Translations under genes and position numbers: made by a program | Assembly: GCF_005280195.1 (NCBI RefSeq) | Contig: NZ_SZPR01000008.1 | Location: forward strand, 407,346 to 471,345 | DNA from: Streptomyces galbus | Lineage (GTDB): Bacteria; Actinomycetota; Actinomycetes; Streptomycetales; Streptomycetaceae | Reading direction: 5' to 3' | Length of the DNA stretch: 64,000 nucleotides | The notes under the pieces: generated by a model | Told to the model about the DNA's origin: nothing | The model's database searches: none | The model's input: only the letters and a program-made list of their open reading frames with translations | In this document: piece after piece, positions 45,440 to 53,817 of the stretch | Position numbering within the stretch: position 1 is the stretch's first letter | How the letters are laid out: the number at the start of each line of letters is the position of its first letter

Positions 45440-46441
45440 GTGAGGCACCGCAGGCTGGGCCGAAGCGGTCTGCACGTCAGCGAGCTGGTGTACGGGAACT
45501 GGATCACGCACGGCGGACAGATCGACGAGGACCGCGCCCGCGCCTGCGTCAGGGCGGCGCTGGACTGCGGTGTGACCAGCTTCGACACCGCCGACGGCTA
45601 CGCGTTCGGCGCGGGCGAGGAGATCCTCGGCCGCGCGCTGGCGGGCGAACGACGGTCCGCTGTCGAGATCTTCACCAAGGTGTACTGGCCGGTCGGCCCC
45701 GGGCCGAACGAGCGTGGGCTGTCCCGCAAGCACATCATGGAGACGATCGACGTCTCGCTGCGCCGGCTCGGCACCGACCACGTCGACCTCTACCAGGCCC
45801 ACCGCTACGACCACGGGACGCCGCTGGAGGAGACCATGACGGCCTTCGCCGACGTGGTCCGCGCGGGCAAGGCCCTCTACATCGGGGTGTCGGAGTGGCG
45901 GGCGGAGGAGATCCGCGCCGCGCAGGCCATCGCCCGGGAACTGAGGGTGCCGCTGGTGTCCAACCAGGCACGCTACTCGGCCCTGCACCGCGTGATCGAG
46001 GCGGAGGTGATCCCGGTCTGCCGGGAGCTGGGTCTGGGCCAGCTCGCCTTCTCCCCGCTGGCGCAGGGTGTCCTCACCGGGAAGTACCTGCCCGGTCGGC
46101 CGCCGCCGACCGGATCGCGCGCGACCGACACCAAGGGGTTCGGGATGCACTTCATGGAGAAGGTGCTGCGCGAGGACATCCTCGGCCGGGTACGACGGCT
46201 GGTGCCGTTGGCCGAGGAGGCCGGGCTGCCGCTGCCGGCCCTGGCCCTGGCCTGGGTGCTGCGGGAGCCGAACGTGGCCGGCGCGGTGATCGGGGCCAGC
46301 GGGCCCGAGCAGATCACCGCCAACGCGGCGGCGTGCGACGTCGTCCTCGACGACGACCTCAAGGCCGCGGTGGACGCCGTCCTGGCGCCGGTGGCCCTCA
46401 CCGACCCGGCCCTCACGAGCAGCCCGGCCGCCGAGTTCTGA
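45440..46441 (+). CDS. Aldo/keto reductase
   Basis: A 333-residue NADPH-dependent reductase of the AKR11/AKR6-like group. Catalytic Asp and Tyr in SFDTADGYAFGAGE, Lys in IFTKVYWP, His in YQAHRYDH, and the NADPH site near ASGPEQITAN. GTG start at 45440. Last gene of the methyltransferase operon; may reduce a sugar or aldehyde intermediate. Confidence 0.85.
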   Translation: MRHRRLGRSGLHVSELVYGNWITHGGQIDEDRARACVRAALDCGVTSFDTADGYAFGAGEEILGRALAGERRSAVEIFTKVYWPVGPGPNERGLSRKHIMETIDVSLRRLGTDHVDLYQAHRYDHGTPLEETMTAFADVVRAGKALYIGVSEWRAEEIRAAQAIARELRVPLVSNQARYSALHRVIEAEVIPVCRELGLGQLAFSPLAQGVLTGKYLPGRPPPTGSRATDTKGFGMHFMEKVLREDILGRVRRLVPLAEEAGLPLPALALAWVLREPNVAGAVIGASGPEQITANAAACDVVLDDDLKAAVDAVLAPVALTDPALTSSPAAEF

Positions 46442-46741
46442 ACACTCCGCGTTTCGGTTCACCCAGCGAAACTTGACCCTTGTCACAAATTCCAGTCATG
46501 AAGAATCAGGGATCGGCCCTTTTTCGCAGCGCGGTGGCTTTTCGCGATTTTCTGATGGTTTGCACCTTTCGATCGCGATCTTGAATACCGCACAAGAGGG
46601 GGCGAAACACCCTTCCCTTCGCACTTAATTCAGGTATTGACCATCGAGTCACACCCGTGTCAGCATCTGACCTCGAGCCGGTCAAGTGAGTCACAACACG
46701 CGTCACTTATGCGATCGGTTGGAATCGAGTAAGGACTGAGA
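46442..46741 (+). promoter_or_regulatory. AT-richer control region of the secreted peptide gene
   Basis: 300 bases, clearly less GC-rich than the surroundings. It has two TTGACC sequences (46473-46478 and 46637-46642) and an inverted copy GGTCAA (46679-46684). TTGACC at 46637 with an 18-base spacer gives a weak -10, CAGCAT (46661-46666). Two AGTCACA sequences (46647-46653 and 46688-46694) are also present. No gene is visible. Confidence 0.45.
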
Positions 46742-46915
46742 ATGAAACGCTTAAGGCGCCTGTCGGTGGCCGTCACTCTCCTGCTGTGTTTCGCCACGCC
46801 GATGGCGTCCGCTGTGCACGGCGGGCAGCCGGCCAGGCCGGGAACGCCGGCCGGGATCGCCGCGCCGGCACCCGACGGTTCCCCGGACGACGACGGCATT
46901 CCCCTCTGCTGCTGA
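46742..46915 (+). CDS. 57-residue secreted peptide with TTA codon (peptide 3, candidate signal)
   Basis: A 57-residue peptide. Residues 1-24 are a Sec-type signal (basic KRLRR, hydrophobic core LSVAVTLLLCFATP, ASA cleavage site at 22-24). The mature part would be about 33 residues, rich in Pro, Gly and Asp, ending DDDGIPLCC. The fourth codon is TTA (46751-46753), rare in Streptomyces and read by the developmental bldA tRNA, so synthesis is probably stage-dependent. It faces a TPR regulator gene across a shared terminator, suggesting a peptide-regulator pair. It may instead be a further product peptide. Confidence 0.6.
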   Translation: MKRLRRLSVAVTLLLCFATPMASAVHGGQPARPGTPAGIAAPAPDGSPDDDGIPLCC

Positions 46916-46933
46916 CGACGGGCCCCCGACGCG

Positions 46934-46971
46934 TGAAGGCGGCAGAGCCGTCCCTCTCTCTGCCGCCTTCA
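46934..46971. terminator. Perfect 14-bp bidirectional terminator
   Basis: Inverted repeat 46934-46947 with 46958-46971, 10-base loop, between peptide 3 and the convergent regulator. Confidence 0.8.
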
Positions 46972-47000
46972 GCGCGGTCGCACGTCCTTCCGCGCCGTCC

Positions 47001-48338
47001 CTACGTGCGCGACGTCAGCTTCTGGCCCGTCAGGAAGGTCTCCCGGTGCCCCATGCACCGCATGCTCTGCCGATACGCCCACACCGCGCGTTCGTCCTCA
47101 CCGCAGAGCTTCAGGATCTCGGCCAACTCGGCCCAAGCGAAGGCCGCCTGGCGGTTGGCCTCCGACGCCTCCAGCATCAGGGCGCCCCGCTCGTAGGCGT
47201 CCTTCGCGGACTCGCGGTCACCGAGCGCCAACCGGGCGGCGGCCAGCACCAGATGGTTTCGGGCGCTCTGCAGCCGGTGGTCGGTGCCGAGCAGTTCCAG
47301 AGCCTGTTCGGCGTGGTCGATCGCGACCTCGGCGTTCCCGAGGCGCAGCTCGACCTGGGCCAGGGCGGACAGGCCGTAGGCGACGTCCACACTGCTGCCG
47401 ACCTCGCGCAGGCTGGTCAGGCTCTGGTCGAGCACGTCACGGGCGAGCTCCGGCTGCGCCGTCTCCGACTGGAGCAGCAGCATGGCGTAGGCGTTGCGCA
47501 GTCGCGCCAGGGCCCGCTGGTCCTCGCCCTCCGCGTAGATGGCCAGCGCCTTCTCGATCAGGGTGAGGGCGTCCGCGGTGTTGCCGTTGCGATGCATGAC
47601 CACGCTGGCGTTCCAGTACGCGGCGCCGAGCGCCCGGGAGTCCGTGACCGTCCCCGCCTGCTCGATCGCCTGTGTGGCGAGGTACGCCGCCCGGTGCATG
47701 TCGCCGCGCTCCATGTAGACGCCCACCAGGGTGGAGAGCAGCTCGATGCCGACGACGGTCGGCCCGAGCCGGAGCTTCTCCAGCTCGGCCAGGGTCGCCT
47801 CCGCCACCTCGATGGCGTGCGACAGGTCGCCCAGCTCCCGGTAACACCGGCACAGGGCGATCACGGTGGGCAGGCGCGGCACCAGGTCGGGACGGTCCTG
47901 GGAGGCAGCGTGCAGGGACTCGAACCGGGCGACCGCCTCCTCCAGCCGGCCCCCGTGCTCCAGCGCCCGGGCCATGCCGTACTCCGCCTTGTACCAGACC
48001 TCGGGCCGGTCCGCGCAGCTCACCTTCTGCTGCAGTGTGCGGTAGGCCTCGAACGACGCGTCCGCGTCCCCGTTGTTCAGGGCCATCTCGGCGTAACTCA
48101 GCTCCACCTGGAACTCGTTGACCGAGATCTCCGCGAGGGCGCCGCTCAGGTCGGACGGCTCGCAGCCGAGCCTGCGGGCCAGTTGGGCGAGCACGTCCGC
48201 CGACGGCGCCCGCTTGCCCGCCTCCAGGAGCGAGATGTAGCTCGCGGACAGGCCGTCGCCGGCGAGCTCGGCCTGGGACATCCCGGCTGCCCGGCGCAGG
48301 CGTCGGATACGCGCGCCGACTTCCCCCGAGATCTTCAC
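47001..48338 (-). CDS. XRE-type HTH / TPR regulator (RRNPP-like)
   Basis: A 445-residue regulator. N-terminal XRE helix-turn-helix (about residues 8-65: RIRRLRRAAGMSQAELAG, then SASYISLLEAGKRAPS). The rest (about 75-430) is a chain of roughly nine tetratricopeptide-like helical pairs. This is the layout of RRNPP quorum-sensing receptors (Rgg, NprR, PlcR, PrgX), in which a secreted, reimported peptide binds the TPR groove. GTG start at 48338 after GAGGAG. It probably controls the cluster and may respond to peptide 3. Many TPR regulators in Streptomyces have no known ligand, so this stays inference. Confidence 0.78.
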   Translation of the reverse strand: MKISGEVGARIRRLRRAAGMSQAELAGDGLSASYISLLEAGKRAPSADVLAQLARRLGCEPSDLSGALAEISVNEFQVELSYAEMALNNGDADASFEAYRTLQQKVSCADRPEVWYKAEYGMARALEHGGRLEEAVARFESLHAASQDRPDLVPRLPTVIALCRCYRELGDLSHAIEVAEATLAELEKLRLGPTVVGIELLSTLVGVYMERGDMHRAAYLATQAIEQAGTVTDSRALGAAYWNASVVMHRNGNTADALTLIEKALAIYAEGEDQRALARLRNAYAMLLLQSETAQPELARDVLDQSLTSLREVGSSVDVAYGLSALAQVELRLGNAEVAIDHAEQALELLGTDHRLQSARNHLVLAAARLALGDRESAKDAYERGALMLEASEANRQAAFAWAELAEILKLCGEDERAVWAYRQSMRCMGHRETFLTGQKLTSRT

Positions 48339-48363
48339 ACCTGCTCCTCGGCCACATGAACGG

Positions 48364-48415
48364 GTATTACCAGTCAGTCAACTTTAACTCAAATCGATGA
48401 ATGCGGGGAATCAAT
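48364..48415 (-). promoter_or_regulatory. Promoter of the XRE/TPR regulator with shared 14-mer
   Basis: Read on the minus strand: -35 TTGAGT (48387-48392), 17-base spacer, -10 TAATAC (48364-48369), giving a leader of about 20 bases. TGCGGGGAATCAAT (48402-48415) lies just upstream of the -35 and is identical to 30429-30442 at the peptide-2 start site. Confidence 0.6.
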
Positions 48416-48530
48416 CTCCGGATCCGGAACTCATCGGGGTGCCTCCTGCGGCATCGGAGCCGATTATTGACAACCTTCACCCTCCTGTCACCTTCTCAGT
48501 CAGTTTCTGCCCACCGACCAGGGGAGTCCC

Positions 48531-48872
48531 GTGCCTGGCCCAACGAACCCCGCATCCGTACGCCGCAGCAGCCCCCGCACGCCCGGCGGCGAACAGCGGT
48601 CCGCCCCGTTACGGCCGACCCCGGAGGAGAGACTCGCCACGGTCATGCCCCTCGACGAGCGCCAGCGCAAGCTGGTGGCGCTGCTGCTCGCCGGACACAC
48701 GGACGCGAGCGCGGCCGGCCGGCTCGGCGTCAGCCCCCGCACGGTGACCAACATCCTCCGCTCGCTCATGGACCGGCTGGGGGTCGACAACCGCTTCCAG
48801 TTGGGGGTGGCCCTCGGCAGCCGGATGCGGGCGGCGACCGACCGGACGGCGACCGACCGGGCGGCACCGTGA
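48531..48872 (+). CDS. Small LuxR-type DNA-binding protein
   Basis: A 113-residue protein consisting mostly of a LuxR HTH (about residues 38-98): DERQRKLVALLLAGHTDAS, then GVSPRTVTNILRSLMDRLGV. No receiver or sensor domain. GTG start at 48531 after GGGGAG. Divergent from the TPR regulator; it may be a cluster regulator or the first gene of the right flank. Confidence 0.72.
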   Translation: MPGPTNPASVRRSSPRTPGGEQRSAPLRPTPEERLATVMPLDERQRKLVALLLAGHTDASAAGRLGVSPRTVTNILRSLMDRLGVDNRFQLGVALGSRMRAATDRTATDRAAP

Positions 48873-48974
48873 GGGAAACGTTGTCACCAGTGTCACGGCG
48901 CGTGCGCAGCACAGGGTGCGGGCGGGTGCCCCTCCTGGCGGGGGCCGCGGCAGGGCCCGGGCACGGTCCTCGGC

Positions 48975-49460
48975 ATGATGGGCCGCATGAACGACCCCTT
49001 CGACACACCGCCCCGCCCCGTCGAGCCGGGCGAGTACCCGGTCTGGGACGAGGCGCTGGCCCTCGTCAACCGCGACCTGGCCGCGACGCTCCCCGAGCGC
49101 GCACCGCTGCGGCTGACGGGACTGCCCGGCTGGGAGGAGGACGAGGCCCCGCACGAGCACGTCCATGTGGCCCTGGCCGACGGCACCTGGTGGGGCAACC
49201 ACCTCCCGGACGGCTCCGACGCCGACCCGGTCTCCGCGTTGTTCGCCGTCGCCGAGGCCGCGCAGGACACCGTCAGCGAACGCCTGTGGCAGGCCTGGCC
49301 GGTGTGCTCCGAACACAACCTCGGCATGCACCTGCGCGAGGCGGACGAGCGAGCGGTGTGGTGGTGTCCGCAGGACCATGTGCGGGCCGCGGTGGGCGCG
49401 TTGGACACCGTGCAGCGTCCGCCGGGCGCCCGCCGCGGGCGGGGCGCGCGGCGGGCGTGA
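48975..49460 (+). CDS. Hypothetical protein
   Basis: A 161-residue acidic protein with no recognised domain. It contains a His/Glu-rich EAPHEHVHVALADG segment and a Cys/His pair (WPVCSEHNLGMHL and WWCPQDH), which might bind a metal. Three in-frame ATGs (48975, 48978, 48987) are possible starts; none has a clear ribosome site. It is convergent with the next gene. Confidence 0.5.
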   Translation: MMGRMNDPFDTPPRPVEPGEYPVWDEALALVNRDLAATLPERAPLRLTGLPGWEEDEAPHEHVHVALADGTWWGNHLPDGSDADPVSALFAVAEAAQDTVSERLWQAWPVCSEHNLGMHLREADERAVWWCPQDHVRAAVGALDTVQRPPGARRGRGARRA

Positions 49461-49478
49461 GCCGACGGGGCCGATCGC

Positions 49479-49985
49479 TCAGTGGTCGGCGCAGCAGGGC
49501 GTCGGGTCGGGCACCTCGAACGGCACGAGCGTGCCGCCCGCGGCCGGCATGCAGACCAGTACGAGCGCGCCGTCCTGCCACTGCGGGCGCACATGGTCCC
49601 GCGTCAGCAGAACCGTGTCCGAACCGGGTGACTCGGCGGTGCCGAGCACGGTGACGCGGTCGATCGCCGAGGCCATCCGCACCTCACCGACCGTCGTCGT
49701 GCCGGTGAGCGCGGCGGCGCCGGGGAACAGCACCGCACGGCCCACGGCGTCGGGACGGCCGTACGCCGTCCCGCGCGCGGCCAGGCGGTCCCGGACGGCG
49801 GTGAACTCCGCGTCCGTCGGCAGGGCCAGCGACACCGCGACGCGCGGCCGGTCGCCCCGCACCAGGTGCGTGCAGCCGAACGTGCCCTCGGGCAGCGCGA
49901 GTTCGGCCGCCAGCGTGAGGAGCAGGTGGTCGGCCGCGCGCAGGTCCCGCAGGCCCGGGTCCAGGGTGACGACGGGGGGTGTCAC
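49479..49985 (-). CDS. Hypothetical protein coupled to the PHP hydrolase
   Basis: A 168-residue protein of unknown family (GTG start at 49985, overlapping the stop of the PHP gene as GTGA). The C-terminus ends with a Cys pair (DPTPCCADH). The coupling implies a role with the exported PHP protein, but no signal sequence is visible here. Confidence 0.5.
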   Translation of the reverse strand: MTPPVVTLDPGLRDLRAADHLLLTLAAELALPEGTFGCTHLVRGDRPRVAVSLALPTDAEFTAVRDRLAARGTAYGRPDAVGRAVLFPGAAALTGTTTVGEVRMASAIDRVTVLGTAESPGSDTVLLTRDHVRPQWQDGALVLVCMPAAGGTLVPFEVPDPTPCCADH

Positions 49986-51718
49986 GAGGGCAGGACCCAC
50001 ACCGGGTTGGCGTAGAACCACAGGTCGCGCCACGGGTCGGCGTCCCCGACGACGTCGATGGCGGGACCGGCCGGGTCGACGGCCGCGCCCATCGCGCCGA
50101 CCGCGCCGCGGTTGCCGTCGGTGCCGCGCAGCCGGACGTAGACGGGGCGGTCCACCCGGCCCAGGTCGTGGGTGAGCCGGACCGTGCCCGCCGACTCGCC
50201 GATCTCGTACGACCGCACGACGCGCGCGGTCGGCGCGGTGAAGGTGTCCCGGTCGGCGACGGGGCCCGTGACGTCGCCTTGGATGACGTCGACGCGCGCC
50301 AACGACGGCGTGAACCCGGCCCAGTTGGGGCCGCCGGCCAGGGCGACGTCCACGGTGAGGGTGACCCGGGTGCCCTTCTTCACGTGCAGCGCGCCGCCCA
50401 GGGTGGCCCAGCGGCCGCCGCCCGAGACCCGCACGTCGAGGCCGCTGACGAGCTGACCGTGGTCCACCCAGACGCGGCCGGCGCGGATGCCGTCCATGAC
50501 GGCCGCGTAGGAGAAGCCGTCGGCACCGACGTGCGTGCGGCTGTACTGGCCCGGCCAGAAGTCGCCCTGGGTGAGGTCGATCTGCCCGCCGTAGACCGGG
50601 TCCGGGTAGCGGCCGTCGGCGTTGAAGTCGCCGCCCGGGCCGCGCACGGCGGTGTCGGCGTACACCTGGTGGGAGTCGGAGTTGGCGGTGATCCACCAGG
50701 GCTTGCCCTCGGCGAGGAGGCTGTCCCACAGTCCACCGACGGTGGCCGTCATCCAGTCGAAGCCGCCCCAGGTGCGGTAGCTCTCCAGGGGGTAGCCGGC
50801 GAAGGAGTTGGCGCTCGGGCTGTTGTCGTAGATGCCGCGCGCCCGGCCCGGGCCGAGGGGCGCGGACAGGCCGGACGCCTGGTGGCCGGGGGCGCCCTCG
50901 AAGCCGACGGCGATCCGGTGGCCGGCGCCGGTCGCGTCGCGCCAGCCGCGGATCTCGTGCGGAGAGTCCACACCGCGCCGCGCCGGGTGGTTGGCGAGCA
51001 TCAGCGCGTCCTTGACCTTGCGCCGCTGCACCTGCTCGGCGAGGAAGGCCAGACCGGCGACGGCCAGCGCCTCGTTGGCGGGCGTGGCGTCGGAGGCGTT
51101 GTTGACGCTGCCGTCGTAGTCGGTCTCGAACTGCTTGAGGACGGCGACCTCGTTGCTGCCCGGGTGGACGAAGACGGTGCCGTGCTCGGCGGCCGGGATG
51201 TTCCACTCCAAACCCTGGAAGACGAGCGTGTCCCGGTGCGCGGCGCGGGCCGCCCGGATGTCCGGGTTGACCTTCTCCACCCCGATCCTGGCGTGCGCCG
51301 CGCTGCCGTGGTCGGTGATGACCAGCCAGTCCAGGCCGTTCCGGGCGCCCTGGCGGACCTGGTCGACGACGCGGTACTTGCCGTCGCTGCTGTACTGGGT
51401 GTGGATGTGGTGGTCGCCGGACAGCCAGAGGAAGCCCTTGCCGCGCCGGCCGGAGGAGGCGGGGACGGACGCGCCGGCGGACGGGGCGGCGTACGCGGCG
51501 GCGCCGCCCGTCACCCCCGTCACCTCGCCGAGGACGCCGCCGGCCGCGAGCCCCGCGCCGAGCAGCCCGGCACGCCGCAGCAGGGAGCGGCGCGACCGCT
51601 GCTGCGGGGACAACTCCTCGTCGGGCACGGACGTGTCGAACGCGGCGGGCAGCGCCGCCCCGGCCGCGGGCCCGTGGTCGTGCGGGTGGCCCTGCCCGTG
51701 CGGGTGTCCGTGTCCCAT
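49982..51718 (-). CDS. Tat-exported PHP-domain metallohydrolase
   Basis: A 578-residue protein. The first 16 residues are His-rich (GHGHPHGQGHPHDHG). A twin-arginine signal follows (RSRRSLLRRAGLLGAG, about 41-56) and then a PHP (polymerase and histidinol phosphatase) domain with DHHIHTQYSSDG, LVITDHGS and LANHPARR motifs. The C-terminal part is beta-rich. CehA/McbA-type PHP proteins are metal-dependent phosphoesterases or nucleases; substrate here unknown. The His tail could collect metal. Confidence 0.75.
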   Translation of the reverse strand: MGHGHPHGQGHPHDHGPAAGAALPAAFDTSVPDEELSPQQRSRRSLLRRAGLLGAGLAAGGVLGEVTGVTGGAAAYAAPSAGASVPASSGRRGKGFLWLSGDHHIHTQYSSDGKYRVVDQVRQGARNGLDWLVITDHGSAAHARIGVEKVNPDIRAARAAHRDTLVFQGLEWNIPAAEHGTVFVHPGSNEVAVLKQFETDYDGSVNNASDATPANEALAVAGLAFLAEQVQRRKVKDALMLANHPARRGVDSPHEIRGWRDATGAGHRIAVGFEGAPGHQASGLSAPLGPGRARGIYDNSPSANSFAGYPLESYRTWGGFDWMTATVGGLWDSLLAEGKPWWITANSDSHQVYADTAVRGPGGDFNADGRYPDPVYGGQIDLTQGDFWPGQYSRTHVGADGFSYAAVMDGIRAGRVWVDHGQLVSGLDVRVSGGGRWATLGGALHVKKGTRVTLTVDVALAGGPNWAGFTPSLARVDVIQGDVTGPVADRDTFTAPTARVVRSYEIGESAGTVRLTHDLGRVDRPVYVRLRGTDGNRGAVGAMGAAVDPAGPAIDVVGDADPWRDLWFYANPVWVLPS

Positions 51719-51910
51719 GAACGCCTCCTGGATGCCGCTGTCTTCACGCGGCTGCCTGCCGCGGTGCCGGTGCGCCGCGTGAGGAGGATCGAGGCGGGAC
51801 ATGAACGCCGGACGACGGGGAGGTGATCGACGCCGGCCCGGGGCGCGGCGGCTCGGTCGTGCACCGTGGGTAGCCTTGGCTGGTTCCCAGGACACCCCAG
51901 GAGGTGTGGT

Positions 51911-52555
51911 GTGGCCCGAGCCGGGCTGTCCACCGGGCGGCTGGTCGCCGCGGCCGCCGACCTCGCCGACGAGGCCGGTTTCGAGAACGTCACCCTGTCC
52001 GCGCTGGCCCGCCGCTTCGGCGTCAAGGACGCGAGCCTCTACTCGCACGTCAGGAACATCCAGGACCTGCGCACCCGCGTCGCCCTGCTGGCCGGCGGCG
52101 AGATGATCGAGGCGATCGCCGCCGCCGTCGCCGGGCGCACCGGCAAGGAGGCACTGGTGGCGTTCGCGGGCGCCTACCGGGACTACGCCCTGCGCCACCC
52201 GGGGCGCTACGCCGCCACCCAGATCCGCGTCGACCAGGAGCTCGCCGCCTCCTCCCCCGCCCTGCGCCGCACCGCCGAGGTCACCTACGGCCTCCTCGGC
52301 GCCTACGGCCTGACCGAACCGGACCTCACCGACGCCGTCCGCCTGCTGCGCAGCACCTTCCACGGCTACTGCGCCCTGGAGGCCGGCGGCGGCTTCGGCG
52401 CCCCCCGCGACGTGCGCGCCTCCTGGGACAGGACGGTGGACGCCTTGCACGCGGCGCTGACGCACTGGCCGCGGGACGCGGGGACGAGCACAGGCGCGGA
52501 GGCGGAGGCGGAGACGGAGGCGAGTTCAGGGACGGGGACGGAGTCGGGGGCGTAG
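51911..52555 (+). CDS. TetR-family regulator
   Basis: A 214-residue repressor with an N-terminal HTH (about residues 10-55, TLSALARRFGVKDASLYSHV) and a C-terminal ligand domain of the WHG/TetR_C_33 type. GTG 51911 follows GGAGG. The last ~25 residues are low-complexity Ala/Glu/Thr/Ser/Gly. Divergent from the PHP gene, which it may regulate. Confidence 0.82.
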   Translation: MARAGLSTGRLVAAAADLADEAGFENVTLSALARRFGVKDASLYSHVRNIQDLRTRVALLAGGEMIEAIAAAVAGRTGKEALVAFAGAYRDYALRHPGRYAATQIRVDQELAASSPALRRTAEVTYGLLGAYGLTEPDLTDAVRLLRSTFHGYCALEAGGGFGAPRDVRASWDRTVDALHAALTHWPRDAGTSTGAEAEAETEASSGTGTESGA

Positions 52556-52590
52556 CCGGACGCCGGGGGGGGAGGGGTGAGGCGGCGGGG

Positions 52591-53361
52591 TCAGTCCTGC
52601 CGGGTGCGGGTGCCGGTGCGGGCGAGGGCGTCCACCTCGGCGTAGGTGGGTGTCGTTCCGTGGGGTGCGCGGCCGCGGCGGACGTCGTCCAGTGCCTCCA
52701 GAGCCGCGCCGAGCGCCCGCCGGTACAGCAGGGAGCCGAGGCTGACGCGGCGCACGCCGAGGCCGGTGAGCTGGGTCAGTCCGGGCCCGGCGGGCGAGTA
52801 GAGGACGTTCAGGGGCACGTCCAGGTGCCGGACGAGGGCCGCGATCTGCCGCGGGTCGGTGAGCCCCGGCACGAACACCCCGTCGGCGCCCGCCTCCTGG
52901 TAGGCGTCCAGCCGGGCCCGGGTGCCGCTGCCGTCGCCCGACCAGTACGTGTCCGTACGGGCGTTGACGAACAGGCCGGGCGCGGCCCGCTTCACGGCGG
53001 CGATCTTCGCGGCGTGCCGGTCCACCGGGCCCAGCCCGTCCTCGAGGTTGACGCCGACCGCGCCGACGGCGAACAACTGCCGCGCGAACTCCCCCACTTC
53101 GTCGGGGTCCTCACTGAACCCGCCCTCGGCGTCGACGCTGAGCAGGAACGGTGCCGAGCCGAGCGTGAGGGCCAGCCGCAGCGTCTCCTCCCGGGTCGCG
53201 GCGGCCCCGTCGGGCAGCCCCGCGGCGGCCGCCACGGCGAGGCTGGTGGTCCCGACGGCCGGGAAACCCGCGGCGGCCAGGGCCGAGGCGGAGGCGTGGT
53301 CCCAGGCGTTGGGGAGCAGAAGGGGTCCGGGTGCGTGGTGAAGGGCGGCGAAAGGGGTCAT
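52591..53361 (-). CDS. Isocitrate lyase / PEP mutase-family protein
   Basis: A 256-residue TIM-barrel protein. Typical segments: LPNAWDHASASALAAAGFPA, VDAEGGF and VNLEDG (metal-binding Asp/Glu), and VNARTD. Such small members act as carboxy-PEP mutase-like or oxaloacetate-related enzymes, but the reaction cannot be named. Monocistronic. Confidence 0.8.
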   Translation of the reverse strand: MTPFAALHHAPGPLLLPNAWDHASASALAAAGFPAVGTTSLAVAAAAGLPDGAAATREETLRLALTLGSAPFLLSVDAEGGFSEDPDEVGEFARQLFAVGAVGVNLEDGLGPVDRHAAKIAAVKRAAPGLFVNARTDTYWSGDGSGTRARLDAYQEAGADGVFVPGLTDPRQIAALVRHLDVPLNVLYSPAGPGLTQLTGLGVRRVSLGSLLYRRALGAALEALDDVRRGRAPHGTTPTYAEVDALARTGTRTRQD

Positions 53362-53434
53362 GGGACCAGGGTGGGGGCGGAACGGTTCGGCGCCGGCCGA
53401 ACCGTTCCGCCGGTGGTCGGCGGTCCGCCTCCGC

Positions 53435-53806
53435 TCAGCCCGCCGCCCGCTCCGCGGCGCTGCGCTCCACGCAGAACTCGTTGCCCTCCGGGTCCGCCAG
53501 GACGGTCCATCCCGTGCCGTCGGGGTTGCGGCGGTCGTCGACCAGCGTGGCGCCGAGGGCGAGCAGCCGCTCGACCTCCTCGTCACGGGTGCGGTCCTGC
53601 GGCTGGAGGTCGAAGTGGACGCGGTTCTTGACGGTCTTGCCCTCCGGGACGGTGACGAAGAGCAGCCCCGCGCCCTCGATGAGCGCCTCCGGGTCGCCGG
53701 GCTCGTCGTCCTCGTGCAGCGGCAGGTCGAGCACCCGGGACCAGAACCGTGCCAGGGCGTAGGCGTCGGTGGTGTCGATCGTGGTGTGGCGGATCGTGGA
53801 GGTCAT
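53435..53806 (-). CDS. VOC-family (glyoxalase/bleomycin-resistance-like) protein
   Basis: A 123-residue vicinal-oxygen-chelate protein: repeats beginning HTTIDTTDAYALARFWSRVL and ending VLADPEGNEFCVE, with His/Glu metal ligands. Function not assignable. It lies 12 bases downstream of the DUF2264 gene stop on the same strand. Confidence 0.8.
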   Translation of the reverse strand: MTSTIRHTTIDTTDAYALARFWSRVLDLPLHEDDEPGDPEALIEGAGLLFVTVPEGKTVKNRVHFDLQPQDRTRDEEVERLLALGATLVDDRRNPDGTGWTVLADPEGNEFCVERSAAERAAG

Positions 53807-53817
53807 GGAGCGGATTC

